From Pedobacter steynii (lineage in GTDB: Bacteria; Bacteroidota; Bacteroidia; Sphingobacteriales; Sphingobacteriaceae), in assembly GCF_001721645.1 (NCBI RefSeq), contig NZ_CP017141.1, positions 496,001-560,000 on the forward strand: a stretch of 64,000 bases of DNA, written 5' to 3'. The stretch's first letter is position 1; each line of letters begins with the position of its first letter. The notes beneath the pieces are model-generated. The model worked only from the letters and a program-made list of their open reading frames with translations. It was not told the origin of the DNA and searched no databases. The translations under genes and the position numbers were made by a program. Shown one piece after another: positions 1 through 7,865 of the stretch.

Positions 1-1
1 A

Positions 2-673
2 ATCGGGGCAAACGCGAAATTTAATTTTCCATTTGGACTGGCTATCGATGCTACAAACAATCTATACGTTGCCGATCAATATAACAATAGCATCAGAAAA
101 ATTACTCCAACAGGAACCGTAACGACAATTGCTTCGGGCTACGCTTATCCCTGGGGAGTTGCCGTAGATAAAAAAGGAGATGTATATTTTACTCTCTATG
201 CCGCGAATTGCATAAGAAAAATTAATACAAATGGAACCGTCAGTGTTTATGCCGGAAATGAGAATGATTACAATACCGCCTATCAACTTCAGGATGGAAT
301 TGCTAGTGCGGCATTGTTCTGTCAACCCTTAGGTCTGGCAACAGATGCATTAGACAATGTATACGTTGCAGATTCAGAAAACCAGGTTATACGAAAGGTC
401 TCTCCTGAGGGAATGGTAAGTTCAATCGGAGTCCCCTATCCCGGACCATTTGATGCCAATGGCCGGACTCCTATACGCCATGCTGATGGGGAGGTCTCGG
501 GTGTTAAATTTTATTATCCCTCCAATGTTATAGTCGATAAAGAAGGTAACCTGTATGTTTCGCAGGGTGAAGGCGACGCAAATAATTTTATACGGAAAAT
601 AAGCGCAGTCGATAAATCAGGAACAAACGAGAGCGAAAACGTAAACTGGAATAAGCCAATTGGCTGGAAATAA
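2..673 (+). CDS. NHL-repeat protein, C-terminal part (5' end outside window)
   Basis: The open frame enters from the left edge and stops at 671-673, giving about 223 visible residues. It contains repeated NHL/SMP-30-like beta-propeller blades. Each has the pattern G-L/V-A-x-D followed by N-L/V-Y-V-A-D and I-R-K-I/V (for example GLAIDATNNLYVAD and GLATDALDNVYVAD). Such propellers are usually secreted or surface-exposed binding modules. The signal peptide and any IPT/TIG or other N-terminal domain lie outside the window, so the ligand is unknown. The next gene starts 32 bp downstream on the same strand and encodes an outer-membrane-like protein, which is consistent with a surface role. The family call is firm; the function is not known. 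Confidence 0.85.
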   Translation: MGANAKFNFPFGLAIDATNNLYVADQYNNSIRKITPTGTVTTIASGYAYPWGVAVDKKGDVYFTLYAANCIRKINTNGTVSVYAGNENDYNTAYQLQDGIASAALFCQPLGLATDALDNVYVADSENQVIRKVSPEGMVSSIGVPYPGPFDANGRTPIRHADGEVSGVKFYYPSNVIVDKEGNLYVSQGEGDANNFIRKISAVDKSGTNESENVNWNKPIGWK

Positions 674-705
674 CCCATCATTAAGCATTACATAAATTTA
701 TTAAA

Positions 706-1266
706 ATGAAAAAAAGATTACTTACCATATTCGTTTGTGCAATTTTCGCTATGACTGCTGTTGCCCAGAATAAATCAAATCATCTACCAGATATTCTTAA
801 AAAGGATACCACTGCTTACCAGACGAAAAACGACATCAGACTGAGCATCGGCCTTGATGAAGGGATTCCAACAGCAGACCTCTCCAAATATTCATCCTTT
901 GTGATGGGCGCTTCTTTACAGGGAGAATACCTTGTTCTTAAGGAACTTGGGATTACTTTAAGTGCCAATTACCTTTATTTTCTTGGGAAAGATGGTGGAG
1001 ATGGTCTTTCCATGCTTCCGGCTTTAGGTGGCTTAAACTTTTATATTACGCCAAGGGTTTTTCTTTCCGGGCAACTGGGAGCTTCCTGGTATATCGGAAA
1101 AGACAGTGATCATGACACCTACTTCACTTATGCTCAAGGAATTGGATTCCAGGCTTCAAAACGAATTAGCCTTTTAGCCAAATACGAAGGGATAAATGTA
1201 GGCCCATCAAAGACTTATTCCTTTGCAGGTCTTCGGGTAGCTTATAAATTTTTCAAACAAAAATAA
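706..1266 (+). CDS. Small outer-membrane beta-barrel-like protein
   Basis: A 186-residue protein with a clear signal peptide (MKKRLLTIFVCAIFAMTAVA, then Q at the cleavage region). The mature part alternates polar and hydrophobic residues and is rich in Gly and aromatic residues (LSIGLDEGIPTADLS, ITLSANYLYFLG, AGLRVAYKFF). This is the pattern of an OmpW/OmpX-like or porin-like beta-barrel of about eight strands. It lies 32 bp after the NHL-repeat gene and is probably cotranscribed with it. No specific family was recognised; the barrel assignment comes from sequence pattern only. Confidence 0.6.
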   Translation: MKKRLLTIFVCAIFAMTAVAQNKSNHLPDILKKDTTAYQTKNDIRLSIGLDEGIPTADLSKYSSFVMGASLQGEYLVLKELGITLSANYLYFLGKDGGDGLSMLPALGGLNFYITPRVFLSGQLGASWYIGKDSDHDTYFTYAQGIGFQASKRISLLAKYEGINVGPSKTYSFAGLRVAYKFFKQK

Positions 1267-1629
1267 CTAAAACCAACGCTCGCAAAACTCTGGGGTCAGC
1301 GCTTAATAAAGCTGACCTCCATAGTTAAACGTCTTTACTAGAATATGAAAGTCATTGCAGAAAATCAGTCTTGTTTTTTATTGGTTGACAATTCAGAAAT
1401 CTGCAAAGGTCCTGCTCGCGGTGAGTTATTTAATTGGGTGTGAAACCTTAAAACTGACAGAAGGTTTATTATAAATCTTGATGTCTATGAGCGAGGACCA
1501 GTATTCATTGAATACCAGGTCCAAAGCTGTCCAGTTTATAGAAAAAACCTCATCAGGAAATTAGAATTCACCGCAGCATGGACTTTTAACAATCTTATCA
1601 AATAAAAATGAACCTTAAATTCTAAAGAT
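1267..1629. other. Gap holding a stem-loop and fragments of a decayed glycosidase N-terminus
   Basis: A stem-loop with arms around GGTCAGC/GCTGACC lies at about 1292-1320, shortly after the barrel-protein gene. It may be a weak terminator, although no T-run follows. The remaining sequence carries frame-1 codons in register with the 1630 gene, interrupted by in-frame stops at 1441, 1603 and 1609; these are described as a separate pseudogene entry. Confidence 0.5.
1345..1605 (+). pseudogene. Degraded 5' remnant of the GH78-like glycosidase
   Basis: Frame 1 from an ATG at 1345 encodes a short peptide containing LLVDNSEICKGPARGELFNW. This resembles the N-terminal jelly-roll of bacterial alpha-L-rhamnosidases, in which a Y-L-x-V-N-G-x-x-x-x-x-G-P-A-R stretch is typical. 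It ends at TGA 1441-1443, then the same frame continues open to TAA at 1603. The downstream gene at 1630 is in this same reading frame. Family members are about 750-800 residues long, so roughly 300 N-terminal residues are missing or ruined here. What is seen is the peptide and the stops; the pseudogene reading is inferred from recollection of the family. Confidence 0.5.
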
Positions 1630-2928
1630 ATGTATGGAACGACAATAGGTTATCCACTAAAAATAACGGCCACGTTTAGATGTAATGACCAGACACTAAA
1701 AAGAATGTGGACCTTGGGATGCAGACACATCCAGTATGCCCTGGCTAAAATCAGTTACGATGCACCATACCATGAACAATCACAATATACAGGTGAAACC
1801 CCTATCCAGGCCCTTACTGCCCTCTATCTATCAGGGGAAGAACACCTTATAAAAAAAGTAATCCTGGATTTCTATCATTCCCGTTCATCCGGACCATCAA
1901 CAAGTCAATACGAATCTGGAAACCGGCTTAAAGTTATCCCCACTTTTTCATTGTTTTGGGTATCTATGATTTACGATTATTGGATGCACCGAAAAGACGA
2001 TATTTTCATCACTCAGTTTCTCCCTGCCATTCAGGGTATTCTGGATTGGCACGAACGACAAATAAAGGGTGATCAGGAAACCATTGGTATTATGAACTGG
2101 TGGACTGCAATAGACTTCGACAAGTGTAATGGTTGGGGGAACAGTCTGGGTTCTGAAGGTTCTAAATCCGCTATTCTTTCTTTACAATATGCTTACACCT
2201 TGGAACAAGCCGCAAAATTGTTCATTGCTTTTGGAGATCCTGAACGTGCAAAAAGATATACAAATCTTGCAGAAAACATCAATAATGACATCATTAGCTC
2301 ATGCTTCTGCAACGAAAAAGCATTAATAGCAGATTCACCGGAAAAGTTATCTTATAGCCAGCATGCTAACATCTGGGCAATTTTGAGTAATGCGGTCAAA
2401 GACACAAAAGCTAAAGAATTAATGGTGAATTTGCTAGAGGATAAATCAATCCAGCAGACTACTTTCTACTACAAATTCTACTTAATACTAGCCTTAAAAA
2501 AAACGGGGCTCCACGAACATTATTATGCCCGACTCAAGCCAGAAACGCCTCTCCTCAGTACCGACCTTCTCAAAATCCCGGAGGAGCTTTCAGCCAATTA
2601 CTCTGATCGTAATGAATGGGGCACCCAACCCAATTACGATTTCCTAACAACAATTTGCGGTATTACTCCTGCAGCCCCTGCTTTTGAACGCATCCGGATC
2701 CAGCCTGTAATGGGTGATTTATTGGAAATTGAAGGAAGTATAAAGCATCCGCAAGGAAGCATTGTTGTAAAATATCAGAGGATTGGAAAGACAGGCATTC
2801 GTGCTGATATAGATATCCCGGAAAGCCTTCAAGGAGATTTTTTATGGAACAACAAAATTCTTCCGCTACGTGGTGGAAAACAAATGATAGAATTTTCATT
2901 AGTCAGCGAACTGATTCCTGAATACTGA
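1630..2928 (+). CDS. GH78-like alpha-L-rhamnosidase family protein, catalytic part only (probably truncated)
   Basis: A 432-residue protein matching the C-terminal two thirds of a Bacteroidota GH78-like family: the (alpha/alpha)6 six-hairpin barrel plus a C-terminal beta-sandwich. The first residues (MYGTTIGYPL) align with the linker just before the barrel. The acidic signature usually written DCPYYEQLQYTGDT appears here as DAPYHEQSQYTGET, followed by SLFWVSMIYDYWMHRKDD and near the end WGTQPNYDFLTTICGI. There is no signal peptide and no N-terminal beta domain. In-frame remnants with stops lie directly upstream, so this is likely the surviving part of an inactivated gene. The C-to-A and D-to-E changes in the signature could also affect activity. 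An alternative is a short active homologue. Confidence 0.65.
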   Translation: MYGTTIGYPLKITATFRCNDQTLKRMWTLGCRHIQYALAKISYDAPYHEQSQYTGETPIQALTALYLSGEEHLIKKVILDFYHSRSSGPSTSQYESGNRLKVIPTFSLFWVSMIYDYWMHRKDDIFITQFLPAIQGILDWHERQIKGDQETIGIMNWWTAIDFDKCNGWGNSLGSEGSKSAILSLQYAYTLEQAAKLFIAFGDPERAKRYTNLAENINNDIISSCFCNEKALIADSPEKLSYSQHANIWAILSNAVKDTKAKELMVNLLEDKSIQQTTFYYKFYLILALKKTGLHEHYYARLKPETPLLSTDLLKIPEELSANYSDRNEWGTQPNYDFLTTICGITPAAPAFERIRIQPVMGDLLEIEGSIKHPQGSIVVKYQRIGKTGIRADIDIPESLQGDFLWNNKILPLRGGKQMIEFSLVSELIPEY

Positions 2929-2953
2929 AGCCAAAACTTTTGTTTCCTGCATT

Positions 2954-4129
2954 ATGCTAATCAGTAACAAATCAGAAATCGTCACAAGGGGCATCAGCTG
3001 TTTTTTAAATCAAAACTATCCACATCTGGAATTAATTATGATACAATGCGGCGGGCTCTCAGTGGGGGTGGCAGTACCCAATTTCCCAGAACTCCACTAT
3101 ATTTATCATCATAAACAGGCAAGCTCAGCAGAAATGCGCAATAAGGCTTGTGCAAAAGCAAAAGGCGAAATTATTATCCATTGGACTGAAGATGCGTATT
3201 ATGCCAAAGATTGGGTAACGAACCAGGTCAATGCATTGATCCGGTCATGTGCAGATATCTCCGGACTCAATAAAACAACCGGATGTCCTTCCTGGCTATC
3301 TTTACAAAAGAAACAATTAGCGTATCCAGATGAAACGGTCAGCTGGATAACGGATCAGACTTTGTGTTACTGGAAAAGATTATGGACAGTTTATCCATTT
3401 AAGAATACTAAAACAGGTGAAAGCACCGACTTCATCACTAATTCAGGGGGAACAGTCTATTCCCATCACTATTCAAAGGGATACCAGGGACAAACAGATC
3501 TGATTCCTGTTCCTGCTAAACGTGCAGTGATACCTTTGGTATCTTGCATTATGGCAACGAGCGACTCTGAAATGATTATCCCCTTTGTATTAGATTATTT
3601 TCTTTATCAAGATTATCCAAATGTAGAGCTTATCATTATAGACGATGGCAAGAATGCTGCACCTGAATTGATTTTACACTGCCCAAATGTTAAATATTTC
3701 TTTATCAGCAGCAGAAAAACTGCTGGAGCAAAAAGGAATATGGCCTGCAATTTATCCAATGGAAAAATCATCATCCACTGGGACGATCAGGATTGGTATG
3801 CCCATAACTGGATTACACATCAGGTAAGTGCCTTGATGACTTCCGGCGCAGATATTTCCGGATTAAACCTGGTCCAGACTTTCCCGCTAACTAATCAAAA
3901 AATCATTACCACAGAAAAAAGTGCATGGATATATGGGGCGACGATGGTCTATTGGAAATCTATTTGGGAAAATCACAAATTTAAAGAGCTTCAAACAGGA
4001 GAAGTCGAAGATTTCCAGCAACATCAGGGATTCAAAATTTTTGCCCACAGTTATATTGAAGGGTTTAATACCAATACTTATATGAAGTACCTGGACGGCA
4101 TAACACCCGATGATCCCTTAACAAATTAA
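2954..4129 (+). CDS. Tandem family-2-like glycosyltransferase protein (two GT-A-like domains)
   Basis: A 391-residue protein made of two homologous halves. Residues about 1-185 and 200-391 both run from a first strand through NYPxxELI, a nucleotide-binding strand, K/A-x-x-R-N-x-A-C, IIIHW, W-x-x-x-Q-V-x-A-L and ADISGLN. The second half keeps the acidic motifs (IIDDGK and HWDDQDW) expected of a metal-binding GT2 domain. The first half has lost them (IQCGG and HWTED) and may be structural. Homology to the second half (VSCIM) begins five codons upstream of the ATG at 2954, but no ATG, GTG or TTG exists there before TGA at 2912. The start is therefore uncertain: CTG at 2918 is the only near-start codon seen. 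Substrate unknown. Confidence 0.65.
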   Translation: MLISNKSEIVTRGISCFLNQNYPHLELIMIQCGGLSVGVAVPNFPELHYIYHHKQASSAEMRNKACAKAKGEIIIHWTEDAYYAKDWVTNQVNALIRSCADISGLNKTTGCPSWLSLQKKQLAYPDETVSWITDQTLCYWKRLWTVYPFKNTKTGESTDFITNSGGTVYSHHYSKGYQGQTDLIPVPAKRAVIPLVSCIMATSDSEMIIPFVLDYFLYQDYPNVELIIIDDGKNAAPELILHCPNVKYFFISSRKTAGAKRNMACNLSNGKIIIHWDDQDWYAHNWITHQVSALMTSGADISGLNLVQTFPLTNQKIITTEKSAWIYGATMVYWKSIWENHKFKELQTGEVEDFQQHQGFKIFAHSYIEGFNTNTYMKYLDGITPDDPLTN

Positions 4130-4498
4130 CCCATCCCTTTTTATTAAAGCTGCATTTATTGCAGCTTTTTTATTTGTGGCAAACAGGTAAACAGAAATGA
4201 TACCCTCTTCCTCTTTTACCAGCTCCTGGGCGGCAAGTTCAGTATCATCAATACTGAATAAAGTAATCACATCCAGAGGTTTTATACTCTGCTGGTCAAA
4301 ATGTATCAGGTAAGGAATCCTCTCCTTATCGCAAATAAAATCGGGATTCAAAGCGACTTCTATCACCTTTAATTGTTCATTTTTTGCAAACCTTTTTTTA
4401 AATGCTTCTACTTTTTCTTTCGAGTCAAATACAGCCTCGATGTCATGTACATGCTCATAATCACCATAGAAAACGATGTAAACCTTACGATCCCTCAT
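4118..4498 (-). CDS. Conserved hypothetical protein, 126 aa
   Basis: A small cytoplasmic protein without signal peptide or membrane segment. The N-terminus (KVYIVFYGDYEHVHDIEAVFDSKEKV) has the look of a small alpha/beta fold that monitors a value and then a clamp helix, as in several small DUF families. I cannot assign it. Its 3' end overlaps the convergent glycosyltransferase gene by 12 bp, and the terminator of that gene lies inside its last codons. It is divergent from the Crp-like regulator at 4767, sharing a 268-bp control region that contains a tandem palindrome. Function unknown. Confidence 0.55.
   Translation of the reverse strand: MRDRKVYIVFYGDYEHVHDIEAVFDSKEKVEAFKKRFAKNEQLKVIEVALNPDFICDKERIPYLIHFDQQSIKPLDVITLFSIDDTELAAQELVKEEEGIISVYLFATNKKAAINAALIKRDGLIC
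4146..4168 (+). terminator. Rho-independent terminator for the tandem glycosyltransferase gene
   Basis: A perfect 9-bp stem AAAGCTGCA/TGCAGCTTT with a 5-nt loop is followed by a T-rich run on the plus strand. It starts 17 bp after the stop codon at 4129. It lies within the coding end of the minus-strand 126-aa gene, so it serves both as code and as terminator. Confidence 0.8.
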
Positions 4499-4623
4499 AT
4501 AATAAAATTAAAAAATCTCTGTCCCCATACAGAAAAACCACTCCCTATTTTGAGCGCTAAGCTATATAATTAGATTAAGTTTTTTCATAAAAAAAGATGC
4601 AGTGTACAAAAATGTTCAACTTA

Positions 4624-4663
4624 TTGTAAACCAACCTACAATCGACTTGTAAAACGGGTACAA
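4624..4663 (+). promoter_or_regulatory. Tandem TTGTA-N-TACAA inverted repeats, candidate operator
   Basis: Two inverted repeats follow each other: TTGTA-N8-TACAA at 4624-4641 and TTGTA-N7-TACAA at 4647-4663, with starts 23 bp apart (about two helical turns). They lie 104 bp upstream of the Crp-like gene and within the divergent control region. Crp/Fnr dimers bind short inverted repeats, so autoregulation is a reasonable inference. Confidence 0.5.
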
Positions 4664-4766
4664 TCTATGCTAACGGGCGATTTTGAAGAGATCGATTTGC
4701 TATTTTTAGTTAGCAGAAATACAAAGGTATTTCTCCATATTTTAATGAACCGAATAACCTTTTTAG

Positions 4767-5339
4767 ATGGAAAGCGAACATTTCTTAAATTCTCTTGCAG
4801 GCGCAAATAAACCAAGTAATGAACTTAGAATTCAATTTTATAAAATGGTGGAAAAGAAAGTCCATCCAAAACATGAGACCATTTTAAATACCGGCCAGGT
4901 TAGCAATCATATTTGGTTCCTTGCTCAGGGATTTGTGATGGCCTATATTGAAAAAGATGAGAAGAAGATTCCCTATCAATTCTGGAATGAAAATGAAATT
5001 ATAGTTCCGGTAAATAGTTTTTTCAAACAACTTCCGGCAGATGGCTGTATAGAAGTACTGGAAAAAAGCACGCTGATAGCCATCTCCTTTACGAATTTCA
5101 GCAAGCTCACAGAAGTATTTCCCGAGTGCAATATTTTTCTGTGTAACCTTCTTCAGAACCTTCATTACGAAACTGAAAAAAGAGTACTCAATCTTACCTC
5201 TATAGATCCTGGGGAGCGCTATACCCTGCTGTTAAAGGAATCTTCCTTCATCATCAGAAAGGCTTCTGTAGAAATGATAGCCGCTTATCTCGGGGTTTCC
5301 AGAAAGACATTAAACCGCATCCGGGCAAAAAAAAACTAA
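4767..5339 (+). CDS. Crp/Fnr-family transcriptional regulator
   Basis: A 190-residue protein with a cyclic-nucleotide-binding-like double-stranded beta-helix at about residues 25-125 (GQVSNHIWFLAQGFVMAYIEKDE, then EVLEKSTLIAIS). A dimerisation helix and a short C-terminal helix-turn-helix at about 165-190 (SVEMIAAYLGVSRKTLNRIRAKK) follow. The cAMP phosphate-binding RxS signature of true CRP is not evident. This is the common short Bacteroidota variety whose effector is usually unknown. A tandem palindrome lies upstream. The MauE-type gene follows 92 bp downstream and may be a target. Confidence 0.8.
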   Translation: MESEHFLNSLAGANKPSNELRIQFYKMVEKKVHPKHETILNTGQVSNHIWFLAQGFVMAYIEKDEKKIPYQFWNENEIIVPVNSFFKQLPADGCIEVLEKSTLIAISFTNFSKLTEVFPECNIFLCNLLQNLHYETEKRVLNLTSIDPGERYTLLLKESSFIIRKASVEMIAAYLGVSRKTLNRIRAKKN

Positions 5340-5431
5340 TTCATTTTGGGACATCTGGCCCTTTTAGAAAGCGTAGGCTCCCTGTAACTTTAATCTATAA
5401 CTATTTACTAACAACAATCTGAGACATCAAT

Positions 5432-5845
5432 ATGAATACTTATCCATTTGTCATCATCATTAGCATTCTGCTTGTCATCATGTGGGCCTATGCTGCAATT
5501 TCTAAACTTCTATACCTGAGTACATTTAAGGAAGCCCTGGCCACTCAGGTATTTCCTGAATGGATAGGAAAAATTCTGGTTTGGGTATTACCCAGCTCGG
5601 AACTCGCCATCGCGGGCCTCCTGCTCTTTCAGAAAACTCAGATTTTGGGAATGTATGCTTCATTTGGACTGATGCTTCTTTTTAGCCTGTATGTTGGAGG
5701 GGCTGTTTATAATATCTACGAACGGACTCCATGTGCCTGCGGTGGATTGTTTACAAAACTGGGATGGAAGAAGCACTTTCGTGTCAATATTTTTTTCACG
5801 ATCCTATCCATAATTGGTATTATACTTTTGGAGTCAGGCAGATAA
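5432..5845 (+). CDS. MauE/DoxX-like membrane protein
   Basis: A 137-residue integral membrane protein with four predicted transmembrane segments (about residues 5-27, 45-65, 72-95 and 117-134). Between the third and fourth is the sequence TPCACGGLF, a CxC thiol pair typical of the MauE/methylamine-utilisation-like and thiol-handling DoxX relatives in Bacteroidota. Such proteins are thought to participate in periplasmic disulfide chemistry, but no partner gene is present here. It stands alone between the Crp-like gene and the convergent CobW-type GTPase. Confidence 0.7.
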   Translation: MNTYPFVIIISILLVIMWAYAAISKLLYLSTFKEALATQVFPEWIGKILVWVLPSSELAIAGLLLFQKTQILGMYASFGLMLLFSLYVGGAVYNIYERTPCACGGLFTKLGWKKHFRVNIFFTILSIIGIILLESGR

Positions 5846-5949
5846 CTAATTACCCTACATCTATCTTTTGTCTTCTTTTATCTCTGTCTGCTTGGGTGAA
5901 TTAAAACTGCTCCATTCGCAGACAGAATAAAAGTTTTAGAATATTAAAG

Positions 5950-7149
5950 TTAAAGCATGTGTTCAAAAGGGTTTTTAAACTCTTCATGCTGAGCATATTT
6001 AATAAGCTCTTCATCATTCAGTAAGCAACAGCTCAGTTCCTTATTCAGTTGCATCTTATCCAGATCCTGACCAATAAAAACCAGTTCATTCAGGCGGTCA
6101 CCAAAATACTGATCCCATTTCTGTTCAATATCGCTGCGGTTGTCTACATAATCTATGTAATTAAGACGCTCCTGCAAAGGCATACTCGCCCACCAGGTAC
6201 CTGCTGTTTCCACCTTTAAAGAGCCTCCGGCCTGAGAGAAGTTCAAAGCACGATCTGGCATCGGTGCCAGCCAGAAAAGTCCTTTTGTTCGCAGCACGTT
6301 ATTGGGGAAGCTAACATTCAGGTAATCCCAAAGGCGTTCCGGATGAAAAGGCCGCGCAGAACGAAATACCGTACTGCTGATCCCATATTCCTCTGTTTCC
6401 GGTTCGTGCTCTGTATTCAACTCCCTGATCCAGCCTGCACCTTGCGACGATTCTTCAAAATCAAATAAACCTGTATCTAAGATTTCAGAGAGATCTACTT
6501 TACTGAATGAGGTTTCTATTTGTTTTGCAGAAGGGTTTAACTTTCGGATTACTGCCCTGATGAGCTTCAGATCAGCTTCGGAAATAAGGTCTGTTTTATT
6601 CAGGAGGATGACATTGGCAAATTCAATCTGATCTGTAAGCAGGTTTACAATCGTCCGCCGATCTGCATGATTGTCCACCCAGTCCCTGTCCAGCAACAAT
6701 TCGTTAGTTCCAAAGTCTTTCTTAAAGTTAAAGCAGTCGACCACGGTGACCATCGTATCCAGGCGGCTAAACCGGCTCAGGTCAATACCCATCACCTCAT
6801 CTACATAACTGAAGGTCTGCGCTACGGGAATCGGCTCAGAAATACCGGTACTTTCAATAATGAGGTAATCGAACCGGTCTTCTTTCGCCAGTTTCTCTAC
6901 TTCGGCAATCAGGTCTTCCCTTAGTGTACAACAGATACAACCATTACTCATTTCTACCAGCTTTTCTTCCGTTCGCGATAAGGCCTGAGTGCTCTGGACA
7001 CTGCGGGCATCAATGTTTATCTCACTCATGTCATTAACAATCAACGCTACCTTCAGATGCGCTTTATGATGAAGAATATGGTTTAATAAAGTGGTTTTAC
7101 CGCTCCCCAGAAATCCACTGAGCACGGTAACGGGTAATAGTTTTCTCAT
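5950..7149 (-). CDS. CobW/COG0523-family GTP-binding metallochaperone
   Basis: A P-loop GTPase of about 399 residues. The Walker A motif is GFLGSGKTTLLN, the family hallmark CxCC is present in SNGCICCTLRED, and the G-motif NKTDL and a C-terminal CobW_C domain follow. COG0523 GTPases of this type deliver zinc (or cobalt or iron) to client enzymes and are typically repressed by Zur. An upstream in-frame ATG at 7168-7170 overlaps the TATATTTG -7 promoter element at 7168-7175 (minus strand). The start MRKLLPVTVLSG at 7149 is therefore preferred. It diverges from the MerC-like gene, and both promoters sit inside a TTGCA-rich control region. The zinc role is inferred from family and context. Confidence 0.9.
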   Translation of the reverse strand: MRKLLPVTVLSGFLGSGKTTLLNHILHHKAHLKVALIVNDMSEINIDARSVQSTQALSRTEEKLVEMSNGCICCTLREDLIAEVEKLAKEDRFDYLIIESTGISEPIPVAQTFSYVDEVMGIDLSRFSRLDTMVTVVDCFNFKKDFGTNELLLDRDWVDNHADRRTIVNLLTDQIEFANVILLNKTDLISEADLKLIRAVIRKLNPSAKQIETSFSKVDLSEILDTGLFDFEESSQGAGWIRELNTEHEPETEEYGISSTVFRSARPFHPERLWDYLNVSFPNNVLRTKGLFWLAPMPDRALNFSQAGGSLKVETAGTWWASMPLQERLNYIDYVDNRSDIEQKWDQYFGDRLNELVFIGQDLDKMQLNKELSCCLLNDEELIKYAQHEEFKNPFEHML

Positions 7150-7150
7150 A

Positions 7151-7220
7151 TCATTGCAATTAAGTTGCAAATATACATTGCATTATTTTAAATGCAACAA
7201 TATTGCTTTTATATTTGCAA
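7151..7220. promoter_or_regulatory. Divergent cobW/merC promoter with TTGCA-repeat operators
   Basis: The TGCA core occurs at 7155, 7166, 7179, 7193 and 7216, mostly as TTGCAA/TTGCAT. A 20-bp inverted repeat TTGCATT-N6-AATGCAA lies at 7178-7197. Two perfect Bacteroidota -7 elements (TATATTTG) overlap the repeats: one at 7168-7175 on the minus strand for the CobW GTPase, the other at 7210-7217 on the plus strand for the MerC-like gene. A repressor bound here could block both promoters. The first three repeats have the same 11/13-bp spacing as the set upstream of the SusC gene. Confidence 0.65.
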
Positions 7221-7259
7221 TTCATTTAGCTCATACTTTTTATATTTAAAATTTCCACT

Positions 7260-7640
7260 ATGAAACCTTTATTAAAATCCAGCCGCTTAGATCAGGTAGG
7301 AATGACTGCCTCTATCGCATGTGCCATTCATTGTGCGGCCCTCCCCTTTCTCATTACCACCTTACCTTTATGGGGATTAAGCTTCCTTGCCCATAGCTGG
7401 GTGGAAGTCAGTATGATTTGTCTCTCCTTATTTATTGGTACCTGGTCTCTCAGCCGCTCCTATCCTAAACATCAGAAATTACTTCCCGTAGTGGTCCTGG
7501 TTCTTGGTTTTGCCCTGATCGGCTGCGGTCATTATCTGATTGACGATCTGGAAGCCATATTGATTCCCTTGGGAGGTTTTACCATTGCGGCAGCACACTT
7601 TATCAACTGGCGTTATACCCGCAGCTGCAGCCATAAATAA
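7260..7640 (+). CDS. MerC-domain membrane protein
   Basis: A 126-residue protein with four transmembrane segments. It carries the MerC-type start: DQVGMTASIACAIHCAALPFL, where the cysteines in A-C-A-I-H-C resemble the metal-binding pair of mercury transporter MerC. In Bacteroidota, MerC-domain proteins often sit in zinc- or iron-homeostasis loci rather than mercury operons. No merR, merA or merT is present here. Divergence from a CobW GTPase and closeness to a Fur-family gene point to zinc. The C-terminus (SCSHK) adds a further Cys/His pair. Confidence 0.8.
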   Translation: MKPLLKSSRLDQVGMTASIACAIHCAALPFLITTLPLWGLSFLAHSWVEVSMICLSLFIGTWSLSRSYPKHQKLLPVVVLVLGFALIGCGHYLIDDLEAILIPLGGFTIAAAHFINWRYTRSCSHK

Positions 7641-7682
7641 TTTAAATGAATGCAGTAGCAAATACTTTACATGGATAGTAGC

Positions 7683-7713
7683 TGCAATCTTATTGCATAT
7701 CCTATTTTTGCAA
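7683..7713 (+). promoter_or_regulatory. Promoter and TTGCA-repeat operator for the ABC/Zur operon
   Basis: TGCA cores occur at 7683, 7694 and 7709, the first two 11 bp apart as in the other sites. The third overlaps a perfect -7 element TATTTTTG at 7703-7710. Transcription would start near 7717, just before the ATG at 7725. This gives the ABC operon its own promoter under the same putative control as cobW and merC. Confidence 0.5.
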
Positions 7714-7724
7714 ACATACAAGAC

Positions 7725-7865
7725 ATGAACAAGAAACTGATATTTGGTGTATTTTTACTTTTTGTAAGCATGATCAACCCGGGTTGTAAGCATACACAAA
7801 TGGATACTAAACAGCTATACCTGAAATATTTAAAAAGCCGCATAATAAATAGCAAACATTTATGA
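7725..7865 (+). CDS. Small secreted or lipoprotein-like peptide, 46 aa
   Basis: The peptide begins MNKKLIFGVFLLFVSMINPGCKH, a hydrophobic export signal followed by a cysteine that could be a (non-canonical) lipidation site, then a short charged tail. The start at 7725 is preferred over an in-frame ATG at 7671 because that one lies upstream of the -7 element at 7703-7710. The gene overlaps the ABC ATPase start by 4 bp, implying translational coupling. It has no recognised family. It may be a small periplasmic accessory of the transporter or just a leader. Confidence 0.45.
   Translation: MNKKLIFGVFLLFVSMINPGCKHTQMDTKQLYLKYLKSRIINSKHL

Noticed and set aside
5950..7170. Upstream ATG (7168-7170) as the start of the CobW GTPase
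   Set aside because: It overlaps the -7 promoter element; the start at 7149 fits the family and the promoter.
7260..7640. Mercury-resistance operon because of the MerC domain
   Set aside because: No merR, merA, merT or merP is near; the neighbours point to zinc or another nutrient metal.
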